NCBI GenBank assembly: GCA_023393715.1
Contig: JAEXCD010000103.1
Location: 1 to 12,659, forward strand
Direction of reading: 5' to 3'
DNA length: 12,659 bases
Source: Bacillota bacterium
GTDB lineage: Bacteria > Bacillota > Clostridia > Tissierellales > Peptoniphilaceae
Under the pieces are notes generated by a model that saw only the letters and a program-made list of their open reading frames with translations, did not search any database and was not told the origin of the DNA. This document shows, piece by piece, positions 6,787-12,659 of this stretch. Position 1 is the stretch's first letter, and each line of letters starts with the position of its first letter. The position numbers were made by a program, and so were the translations under genes.

Positions 6787-7338
6787 ATGAAATATTTATT
6801 TTGTTTATTGATACCGATAGGAATAAGTGTATTGATTTAATCATGAAACAGCTTATTCGTTTTGCCAATGCCGAAATTGTGTATGAAATGCCCTGCACCA
6901 ATAGAGAAGGTGTATTTACAACTAAGGGGGGAGGGGCGATACGGTTTATGGATTAGCGGAAAGCTGTTTTCAAAACCGCCAATCGGAGAGTTTGGTTTTA
7001 ACGTCATCAATCGACGTACAGGAAAAGAAATTCCGCTTTCCCCAATCCTTTTGCGCAGCAAGGTGAACGGATTCAACACAGGAAGAATGGCGCTGTATTC
7101 TTTTCATGCAGAGGAAGGGACGTATGTTATTTCGCTGAACGGCGAAGCAGGTATTCGAGATAAAATGGGGGCATTCATCAGAAACAGGATCAATAAACAG
7201 CTTGTTGATTACAGCCTGTATTCCGTTCAAATTCGCACTTATACTTCCGGTTATGTTTTGATGCGATGTATTTTTGGCATTCTATTTGCCTCTATGGCAA
7301 CATTTGCAGGAATTATTGTTCCAATCGTTTTGTACTAA
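6787..7338 (+). pseudogene. Small two-TM membrane protein, apparently broken by two frameshifts
   Basis: As written, the ATG at 6787 gives only MKYLFCLLIPIGISVLI and a TAA (6838). The rest of the coding signal continues in two other frames. Adding one T in the ATTTAATC stretch (about 6836-6838) and removing one G from the G6 run (6926-6931) restores a single 183-residue frame to the TAA at 7336. In it, an N-terminal membrane helix is followed by LIMKQLIRFANAEIVYEMP, then EGVFTTKGEGRYGLWISGKLF, an extracytoplasmic-looking domain (GEFGFNVINRRTGKEIPLSP, AEEGTYVISLNGEAGI), and a C-terminal helix (about 156-183). The two edits cancel, so total length is unchanged. Without them, only the stretch from about 6862 is open, from a TTG with no ribosome binding site, and the first helix is lost. 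I do not recognise a named family; the two-helix layout around a small beta-rich domain suggests a membrane-anchored hypothetical protein. Real decay or homopolymer sequencing errors would both explain this. Codon and base use are more AT-rich than all neighbours. Confidence 0.62.
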
Positions 7339-7388
7339 TCAAGCGGTACCGGATATTGTCCGGGAATGACAGAAAGCAATGTCTGACC

Positions 7389-7416
7389 GGCCGTGCCCGG
7401 CAGGCCTTTTCTTTTT
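7389..7416 (+). terminator. Intrinsic terminator after the small membrane-protein gene
   Basis: GGCC, a one-base bulge, then TGC, loop CCG, GCA, and GGCC form a short hairpin (7389-7406). It is followed at once by TTTTCTTTTT (7407-7416). It lies 50 bases after the stop at 7338 and insulates the glycosyltransferase gene. Confidence 0.7.
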
Positions 7417-7504
7417 CAGGCGGTGCAGATAGAATAAAAAAAGACCCTTGCGGAGTCATACCGATTCGTTTGGGTCGATGAATAGAACGGGGCGGAGAAA
7501 CGAC

Positions 7505-9388
7505 ATGTTCAAGCTTGATCGACGGGGCAGTATCGACAATTTCAGAAGCAATGCGGGACTGCTGTTCTCCGCGTGTGCTTTTCTCTTTCTGGGCGTGCGG
7601 CCGCCTGTTTTGATTTTGCCGCTGGCTTTTGCGGTGAGCCTCCTGTTCGGGCTTGCTTTTTTTCTGAAAACGGACCGTGCCTTTATTCGACGGAACACCT
7701 CGCCGGGCAGCGTGGCCGTTTCGGTGCTGTTTGTGGTCTGGTCGGCGTGGCGGTTTTATTTTGCCGCGTTGGGAACGAGCCGGATCGAGCGCGTTGCCGA
7801 GACGCTCGGAATGGGCGGTACCGTCGCCGCCGCTGTGCTGGCGGGCGCCGGGGCGGTCTGTGCGCTCTATTTCAGCCTTTTTCTTGCCGCATTTCTTCGC
7901 TCCGATGTCGACGAGCCGACGTGGAAAGCGCTCATCGAATCGAAAGGGCTTCGCGTTCTCATTTCGGGTCTGGCTGCAGCCGGCCTTATACTCGGCGCGG
8001 TCCATTCGTTTAACGGCTCAATTTGGGCGGATGAAGCGTATTCCCTGCGCATTATTCAGTATTCCTACCGCGACATTATTGCGATGTGTGCGGCGGATGT
8101 GCATCCTCCGCTGTACTATCTGGGGCTCCGGTTCGTCGTGGGGCTCGGTTCACATTTGTCGAGCGGCTATTATGCGACGGTGGTAATCGGAAAACTCTTT
8201 TCGCTGCTGCCCTATGTACTGCTCAGCATTCTGTGCTGGCGCAGGCTGCGCGAGAGCAAAATTCATCGGGTGCTGGCGCTCCTCTGTATTTTTGGAATGC
8301 CCCAGCTGCTGCCCTATACGGTCGAAATCCGCATGTATGGCTGGGCGTTGCTGTTCGTGAGCGCAAGCTTCCTTTCCGCGCGCGACATTATGAGAGAGCC
8401 GTCGCGGCAAAGGGCGTGGCTGTCGCTGGTTCTGTTCAGCGTGCTGAGCGCCTATACACACGACTTTGCGCTGGTCGCAATGGCCATGGTTTGGTTCAGC
8501 CTGCTTCTCTGGGTTGCCGTCTGGCAGCGCGGGGAATGGAAACGACTTTGTCTTTTTGGCGCGCTCACGGCGCTTCTCTTTTTCCCGTGGTTTGTCATTT
8601 TGCTGCGCCAGGTCGGTTCGGTCTCGGAGAGCTATTGGATCGAGCCGATGACGCTGCATACGGTGCATTCCTTTTCGTGGTTCATTTTTGCCGGGCTGCT
8701 GTGCTACATTCCGTGGCTTTTGCTGATCGGGCTTGTGGGGCGGAGGGAGCTTTCGGGACGGGCAATTTTTACGTCGGGCTTTGGCGTCCTGATTCCGCTT
8801 ATGACGATTGCGGTCGGCGTCGGGGCGTCGCTGCTCATTCGTCCCGTCTTTATCGCACGGTACATGGTTCCCGGTTTGGCGAGTCTGTGGATTTCCGCCG
8901 TTCTGCTCACGGACAAATGCCGCTGTAAAATACAGATTCTCCTGGTGAGCGCACTGATTGCCGGATCGCTTTTTTCCTTCCGTTCGTTTGACCGGAGTGA
9001 GCGGGCAGCGAAGGCGCAGGCTGAAAAAAATATGGAGCTGGTCGACCGCTTTGAGAAAAATGCCGTCGCCGTCGTATCCAACAGCACCCATCTTTCGGAT
9101 ACGCTCGCGGCCTATACGCCAAATATGGTGTATGCATGGCACGAACCCGCGTCAAAAAAATTAAACCACATGAGCTACCGGACGGCCTTTACCAATGAGG
9201 AAGCGCTGAGCGATCTGTCGCGCATTCGCGAATGGGTTGAGGCGGGGATTCCGGTCTACTATTTTGAAGCGGCCGGAACCAAAAGCGAGGATGCGCTTTC
9301 CGAAGACGGACAGCCGTGGCGTTTTGAGCCGCTGGGGACGTATGTATTTGAGGTCGAAGCGAAGGTTTACCGGATTTCAATGCCATAG
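7505..9388 (+). CDS. GT39/ArnT-like polytopic membrane glycosyltransferase
   Basis: A 627-residue integral membrane protein with roughly a dozen hydrophobic segments between residues 18 and 490 and a soluble C-terminal domain of about 130 residues. After an extra N-terminal block of about four helices, the family signature appears: WADEAYSLR (174-182), with the acidic pair D176/E177 in the first outside loop, then DVHPPLYYLGLRF (198-210), EIRMYGW (274-280), YTHDFAL (317-323) and RYMVPGL (452-458). Enzymes of this type (PMT/ArnT/GT39-like) transfer a sugar from a polyprenyl-phosphate donor to a lipid, protein or polymer on the outer face of the membrane; donor and acceptor here are unknown. 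In-frame starts at 7448 (TTG) and 7478 (ATG) lack ribosome binding sites. The ATG at 7505 has GGAG (7494-7497) 7 bases upstream and is chosen. It is a single gene flanked by terminators, so context gives no clue to the pathway. Confidence 0.82.
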   Translation: MFKLDRRGSIDNFRSNAGLLFSACAFLFLGVRPPVLILPLAFAVSLLFGLAFFLKTDRAFIRRNTSPGSVAVSVLFVVWSAWRFYFAALGTSRIERVAETLGMGGTVAAAVLAGAGAVCALYFSLFLAAFLRSDVDEPTWKALIESKGLRVLISGLAAAGLILGAVHSFNGSIWADEAYSLRIIQYSYRDIIAMCAADVHPPLYYLGLRFVVGLGSHLSSGYYATVVIGKLFSLLPYVLLSILCWRRLRESKIHRVLALLCIFGMPQLLPYTVEIRMYGWALLFVSASFLSARDIMREPSRQRAWLSLVLFSVLSAYTHDFALVAMAMVWFSLLLWVAVWQRGEWKRLCLFGALTALLFFPWFVILLRQVGSVSESYWIEPMTLHTVHSFSWFIFAGLLCYIPWLLLIGLVGRRELSGRAIFTSGFGVLIPLMTIAVGVGASLLIRPVFIARYMVPGLASLWISAVLLTDKCRCKIQILLVSALIAGSLFSFRSFDRSERAAKAQAEKNMELVDRFEKNAVAVVSNSTHLSDTLAAYTPNMVYAWHEPASKKLNHMSYRTAFTNEEALSDLSRIREWVEAGIPVYYFEAAGTKSEDALSEDGQPWRFEPLGTYVFEVEAKVYRISMP

Positions 9389-9415
9389 AGCGGGATAACC
9401 GCCGCAGCACAGGAT

Positions 9416-9451
9416 AAAAAGGTCGCCCCGAAGCATGGCTTCGGGGCGGCC
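9416..9451 (-). terminator. Intrinsic terminator of pepT
   Basis: A 14-bp stem (9421-9434 with 9438-9451, one G-T wobble on the plus strand) with an ATG/CAT loop. Read on the minus strand it is followed by TTTTT (9420-9416). It lies about 40 bases past the pepT stop. On the plus strand there is no T-tract, so it may only weakly stop the convergent glycosyltransferase transcript, whose stop is 32 bases before the stem. Confidence 0.88.
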
Positions 9452-9491
9452 GACAGAGGCGCTTCAATTCGCGGATGCCGCGACCGTATCG

Positions 9492-10706
9492 TTACTGGGC
9501 TGCAAAATGATGCGCAATCGAGACGATCAGCCGCACTGCCTTGCGCATGGCCGGAATGGAAATCAGCTCGTAGGGGCCGTGGAAGTTCATGCCGCCGGTA
9601 AAAATATTCGGCGTGGGCAGACCCATATAGGAAAGCTGTGATCCGTCCGTGCCGCCGCGAATCGGCTGTACGATGGGCCGGATGCCCTGTTCTGTCATCA
9701 GCTGTTCGACGGTGTCGACGAGCTCCATATGATCCTGGATGACATCGCCCATATTATAGTAGGTGTCTTCAATGATCAGTGCGATGCGCTCGCCGTATTT
9801 CCGGCACAGGTAGCGAACGCATTCCTCGAGCAGCGCCTTTTTGTTTTCGAATTTCGTCCGATCGTGATCGCGGATGATGTAGCGCAGCGTACAGGCCTCG
9901 ACGCTGCCTTCGATGTGCGTCAGAAGGTAGAAGCCCTCGTAGCCGTCGGTATATTCGGGGCGTTGCTGAACGGGGAGCATGGCCTGCAGCTCCATGCCGA
10001 TCAAAGCGGCGTTGATCAGCTTATCCTTGGCGGTTCCGGGGTGAATGCTTTCGCCGCGAATCTGAATGCGCGCCTCTGCGGCATTGAAGCTTTCATATTC
10101 CAATTCGCCCTCCGGGCCGCCGTCCAGGGTATAGGCGAAGTCGGCGCCGAAGCGCGCAACGTCGAAGCGGTGCGGTCCGCGGCCGATTTCCTCATCGGGC
10201 GTAAAGCCGATGCGCAGGCGCCCGTGCGACATTTCGGGATGTGCGACGAGATATTCCAGTGCGCTCATGATTTCGGCGATGCCGGCCTTGTCGTCCGCGC
10301 CGAGGAGGGTCGAGCCATCGGTAACGATGAGCTCCTGTCCGATGAGGTTTTCGAGGAGCGGAAAGCCCTCCGGCGTGAGGCGCAAGGAATCGTTCAGCAC
10401 GATATCTCCGCCCTCGTACCGAATGATCTGCGGATGCGTGCATTCTCCTGGATAATCGGGGCTGGTGTCCATGTGGGCCAGAAAGCCGATGACGGGGGCG
10501 TTTACGCCGGGCGTCGCCTCCAGTGTGGCAAAGACATAGCCGTTCTCGTCCATGGCCGCATCGGTGAGGCCGAGCGCCCTGAGTTCTTCGACGAGCATCG
10601 CGCCGAGACGAAGCTGTCCGGGAGTGCTGGGGCACGAGGGGGATTCCGGGTCTGATTTTGTATCGACGGCGGCATAGCGCAGCAGCTTTTCGTGTACGTT
10701 TTCCAT
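9492..10706 (-). CDS. pepT: Peptidase T (tripeptide aminopeptidase, M20 family)
   Basis: A 404-residue cytoplasmic dizinc aminopeptidase that removes the N-terminal residue from tripeptides (EC 3.4.11.4). Length and motifs match PepT throughout: GFLAHMDTSPDYPG with H78 and D80, TLLGADDKAGIAE with the bridging aspartate at 138/139, PDEEIGRGPHRFD with the catalytic and metal-binding glutamates E172/E173, TLDGGPEGELEYE with D195, the dimerisation/lid segment around GESIHPGTAKDKLINA (218-233), PIRGGTDGSQLS (348-359) and NFHGPYE with H376. The start at 10706 is preceded by AAGGAG (10717-10712) with a 5-base spacer. It is a single-gene transcript with its own promoter and terminator, divergent from the nucleoside operon. 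It probably feeds peptide nitrogen and carbon to an amino-acid-fermenting metabolism (inference). Confidence 0.97.
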   Translation of the reverse strand: MENVHEKLLRYAAVDTKSDPESPSCPSTPGQLRLGAMLVEELRALGLTDAAMDENGYVFATLEATPGVNAPVIGFLAHMDTSPDYPGECTHPQIIRYEGGDIVLNDSLRLTPEGFPLLENLIGQELIVTDGSTLLGADDKAGIAEIMSALEYLVAHPEMSHGRLRIGFTPDEEIGRGPHRFDVARFGADFAYTLDGGPEGELEYESFNAAEARIQIRGESIHPGTAKDKLINAALIGMELQAMLPVQQRPEYTDGYEGFYLLTHIEGSVEACTLRYIIRDHDRTKFENKKALLEECVRYLCRKYGERIALIIEDTYYNMGDVIQDHMELVDTVEQLMTEQGIRPIVQPIRGGTDGSQLSYMGLPTPNIFTGGMNFHGPYELISIPAMRKAVRLIVSIAHHFAAQ

Positions 10707-10733
10707 AGGCTCTCCTTAAAAAAGATTTTCTCC

Positions 10734-10761
10734 ATTCTATCATTTCCGTTCGCGCGAGCAA
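10734..10761 (-). promoter_or_regulatory. Promoter of pepT
   Basis: On the minus strand TGATAGAAT (10742-10734) is a TGn-extended -10 with five of six consensus bases. TTGCTC (10761-10756) lies 16 bases upstream as a half-matching -35. The leader would be about 20 bases. Confidence 0.6.
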
Positions 10762-10779
10762 GTGAAAGCGTGGGGAAGT

Positions 10780-10809
10780 TTGTTAAATTTTAGCGAAAAC
10801 GGGCATAAA
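10780..10809 (+). promoter_or_regulatory. Candidate promoter of the nucleoside-salvage operon
   Basis: TTGTTA (10780-10785) and CATAAA (10804-10809) are 18 bases apart, each matching four of six consensus bases. It lies back to back with the pepT promoter. A small hairpin AGCCG-TTCTT-CGGCT (10819-10833) follows in the leader and has no T-tract. Weak call. Confidence 0.35.
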
Positions 10810-10889
10810 TAGAAAACAAGCCGTTCTTCGGCTGAGAACAGAGAACAGAATCCGATGCAGCGCAGGCTGAGGAGGCTATAGGAGGCGGT

Positions 10890-11243
10890 ATGAACATTTT
10901 TGTCGGCGTGAAACGATGCAGTACGTGCCAGCGCATGGAAAAGGCGCTGAAGGAAAAGGGACTGGCTTATGAATACCGGGAGATGGATGCGGCGAATCCG
11001 AGTAAGGAAGAGCTTGCGGAGTGGCATCGCCGATCCGGGCTGCCGTTGGCTCGATTTTTCAATACCTCGGGGATGAAATATCGGGAACTGGGGCTCTCCG
11101 AAAAGCGCGGACAGATGAGCGAGGACGAGCAGCTCGAGCTTCTGGCTTCGGATGGGATGCTCGTAAAGCGCCCGATTTTGCTCGCAGAGGATGGAACGGT
11201 ACAGGTCGGCCGCATGGTCGAAGCGTGGATTAAGGAACGGTAG
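10890..11243 (+). CDS. ArsC/Spx-family thioredoxin-fold protein
   Basis: A 117-residue protein of the ArsC/Spx/YffB superfamily: MNIFVGVKRCSTCQRMEKAL at the N-terminus with a C10-x2-C13 pair, RFFNTSGMKYREL (55-67) in the middle, and the conserved cis-proline region VKRPILLAEDG (92-102) near the end. Size is typical. Spx uses a CxxC redox switch to bind RNA polymerase, while ArsC reduces arsenate with a single N-terminal cysteine. The CxxC favours a redox or Spx-like role, but the family is widely mis-annotated as arsenate reductase and there are no ars genes nearby, so no reaction is assigned. Start: ATG 10890 with GGAGG (10881-10885) 4 bases upstream. It is the first gene of a tight operon, 8 bases before the phosphorylase gene, whose ribosome binding site overlaps this gene's TAG. 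Confidence 0.88.
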   Translation: MNIFVGVKRCSTCQRMEKALKEKGLAYEYREMDAANPSKEELAEWHRRSGLPLARFFNTSGMKYRELGLSEKRGQMSEDEQLELLASDGMLVKRPILLAEDGTVQVGRMVEAWIKER

Positions 11244-11251
11244 GAGGCGCA

Positions 11252-12592
11252 ATGAATATTGTAGATATTATTATCAAAAAACGAAACGGCGGGAAGCTGG
11301 ACGAATCGGAGATCCGCTTTTTCGTCGAGGGCGTTGCCCGGGCGACGATTCAGGATTACCAGATTTCGGCACTTTTGATGGCTATATTCTTTCAGGGAAT
11401 GGATGAGGAGGAAACGGCGACGCTGACAAAGGAGATGGCGATGACGGGCGATATTCTCTCCTTTCCGAATATTCACGATCCGATCGTCGACAAGCATTCC
11501 TCGGGCGGCGTGGGCGATAAGACCTCGCTGGTGCTCGCGCCGATCGTAGCGGCCTGCGGGCTGCCGATCGCAAAGCTGTCGGGACGCGGTCTGGGCTTTA
11601 CCGGCGGTACAGTCGACAAATTGGAGAGCTTCCCGGGCTTTCGCACGGAATTGAGCGAAGAGGAGTTTTCCGCCTTTGTCGAGCGGGACGGCATCGCGCT
11701 CATGGGACAGAGCGCGGATATTGCGCCGGCCGACAAAAAACTGTATGCGCTTCGCGACGTGACGGGGACGGTCGATTCGATTCCCCTGATCGCGGCCTCC
11801 ATCATGTCCAAGAAGCTGGCGGATGGAAGCGATGCGATCGTGCTCGATGTCAAATGCGGCTCGGGCGCTTTTATGAAAACGCCGCAGCGCGCTATTGAAC
11901 TGGCCGGGGCGATGGTTTCGATCGGCGAGGCGAACGGAAAGCGGACGATCGCTCTGGTGACGAACATGGATCAGCCGCTCGGAGAGGCGGTGGGAAACAG
12001 CCTCGAGGTGATCGAGGCGATTAACACGCTTCGCGGCGAAGGGCCTGCGGATTTTACGGAAGAGTGTTATGCCCTCGCGGCGAGTATGCTCATGGCCGGA
12101 GAACGCGCCAAAACGCAGGAGGAGGCGCGCGAACTGGTGCGCTCCGTGATTGAGGACGGGCGCGCAATGGAGAAGCTGCGGTGCATGGTGCGAAATCAGG
12201 GGAGCGATCCCGCGTATGTCGATGATCCGAATTTGTTTGACAAGGCGGCGCTTCGCGTCGAAGGTGCGGCGAACCGCGATGGATATGTCGCAGCAATCAA
12301 CGCGGAGGAAATCGGAAAGAGCTCGCTCCTGCTCGGCGCAGGGCGTCTGACGACGGAGGATGTCATCGATCCGGCCGTGGGTCTTTTGATTCACAGGAAA
12401 ATCGGCGATTTTGTGAAAAAGGGCGAGGCCCTGTTTACCGTCTGCGCGAACGACGAGCAGAAGGCGCAGGAGGCCGTTCAGAAGGCGCGCGCAGCCTATG
12501 TGATTGCCGATGAGCCGGTTGAGACACCTTCTTCGCCGATCATCGCGACGGTCACGCGGGACGGCGTGCAGATGGAGGCGAATCATGCGTAG
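11252..12592 (+). CDS. pdp: Pyrimidine-nucleoside phosphorylase
   Basis: A 446-residue enzyme of the thymidine/pyrimidine-nucleoside phosphorylase family. It splits uridine, thymidine or deoxyuridine with phosphate into free base and (deoxy)ribose-1-phosphate in the cytoplasm. Domains in order are an N-terminal helical part with GGKLDESEI, the phosphate site VDKHSSGGVGDKTSL (79-93; K81, S83), the family signature SGRGLGFTGGTVDKLESFPG (110-129), the base-binding YALRDVTGTVDSIPLIAASI (165-184; R168, S183) with K187, LDVKCGSGAFMKT (198-210), and the C-terminal alpha/beta domain ending in a lipoyl-like fold (GLLIHRKIGDFVKKGEALF). The family name is firm; pdp is preferred to deoA because of the Gram-positive type and the following cdd, but the two cannot be separated securely by eye. 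GGAGG (11243-11247) precedes the ATG by 4 bases. It overlaps the next gene by 8 bases. Confidence 0.95.
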   Translation: MNIVDIIIKKRNGGKLDESEIRFFVEGVARATIQDYQISALLMAIFFQGMDEEETATLTKEMAMTGDILSFPNIHDPIVDKHSSGGVGDKTSLVLAPIVAACGLPIAKLSGRGLGFTGGTVDKLESFPGFRTELSEEEFSAFVERDGIALMGQSADIAPADKKLYALRDVTGTVDSIPLIAASIMSKKLADGSDAIVLDVKCGSGAFMKTPQRAIELAGAMVSIGEANGKRTIALVTNMDQPLGEAVGNSLEVIEAINTLRGEGPADFTEECYALAASMLMAGERAKTQEEARELVRSVIEDGRAMEKLRCMVRNQGSDPAYVDDPNLFDKAALRVEGAANRDGYVAAINAEEIGKSSLLLGAGRLTTEDVIDPAVGLLIHRKIGDFVKKGEALFTVCANDEQKAQEAVQKARAAYVIADEPVETPSSPIIATVTRDGVQMEANHA

Positions 12593-12659
12593 AGAGGCGC
12601 TGTCCGACAGCGGGTACCGGACGCTGGTCGAGGAAGCGAAGCTGGCCATGGAACAGGCC
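12585..12659 (+). CDS. cdd: Probable cytidine deaminase, N-terminal fragment (runs off window)
   Basis: The ATG at 12585 is preceded by GGAGG (12574-12578) with a 6-base spacer and opens a frame that is still open at the window edge (25 codons). The visible part, YRTLVEEAKLAMEQA, resembles the first helix of cytidine deaminases (LVEEAxxAxExAYAPYS), and the zinc-binding motifs would lie beyond the window. Position after a pyrimidine-nucleoside phosphorylase, with an 8-base overlap, supports this, since cdd commonly follows pdp in Gram-positive bacteria. Cytidine deaminase would convert cytidine to uridine, the substrate of the phosphorylase. The assignment rests mostly on context. Confidence 0.6.
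   Translation, partial: MRREALSDSGYRTLVEEAKLAMEQA

Noticed and set aside
7349..7363. Short hairpin CCGGA-TATTG-TCCGG after the small membrane-protein gene
   Set aside because: A 5-bp stem without a T-tract; the better terminator is at 7389-7416.
8150..9142. A 330-codon minus-strand open frame opposite the glycosyltransferase
   Set aside because: Its Gln/Arg/Lys/His-rich sequence is the mirror of hydrophobic membrane codons, not a real protein.
9729..10655. A 308-codon plus-strand open frame opposite pepT
   Set aside because: Antisense shadow of a gene with every peptidase T motif intact.
10890..11243. Arsenate reductase as the function of the ArsC-like protein
   Set aside because: The CxxC pair and absence of any ars genes make a redox/Spx-like role more likely; only the fold family is supported.
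10967..12649. A 560-codon open frame antisense to the ArsC-like, phosphorylase and deaminase genes
   Set aside because: It lies opposite clear genes with family motifs, is rich in Arg and His from reverse-complemented GC-rich codons, and has no recognisable domain.

Overview
The window looks like chromosome of an anaerobic, fairly GC-rich bacterium, most likely a fermentative member of the Bacillota (Clostridia or Negativicutes type). The reasons are the tungsten-type aldehyde:ferredoxin oxidoreductase (AOR), peptidase T, a pyrimidine-nucleoside phosphorylase followed by cytidine deaminase, strong AAGGAGG-type ribosome binding sites and a SigA-like promoter with a perfect TATAAT. I cannot name a genus. 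There are no rRNA, tRNA, CRISPR or insertion-sequence features.

Layout. (1) Positions 1-2363 (+) hold the 3' end of one moeA and a complete second moeA. The second carries a C-terminal periplasmic-binding-protein-like domain, and its start codon overlaps the first gene's stop codon. A strong bidirectional terminator at 2410-2444 separates them from the convergent operon. (2) Positions 2576-6455 (-) hold a compact AOR operon. A SigA promoter at 6485-6513 drives AOR, a MoaD-like sulfur carrier, and one long open frame joining a four-cluster polyferredoxin to an iron-containing alcohol dehydrogenase (ADH). (3) Positions 6456-7416 are an AT-rich island. It holds a small two-TM protein gene that appears broken by two compensating single-base frameshifts, and it ends in a terminator. 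(4) Positions 7505-9388 (+) encode a polytopic GT39-like glycosyltransferase. (5) Positions 9416-10706 (-) hold pepT with its own promoter and terminator. (6) Positions 10890-12659 (+) hold a tightly packed operon: an ArsC/Spx-like protein, pyrimidine-nucleoside phosphorylase and the start of a probable cytidine deaminase.

How the genes fit together. The first 6.5 kb reads as a metal-pterin module. The MoeA proteins insert molybdate or tungstate into the pterin, the MoaD-like protein supplies the dithiolene sulfur, and AOR uses the cofactor to interconvert carboxylic acids and aldehydes with ferredoxin electrons. The polyferredoxin-ADH would relay electrons to or from AOR and interconvert the aldehyde with an alcohol.

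The most interesting feature is this polyferredoxin-ADH fusion. It contains a well-placed internal AAGGAG followed by an ATG exactly where a free-standing ADH would begin. This suggests either a recent gene fusion or the production of two proteins from one frame.
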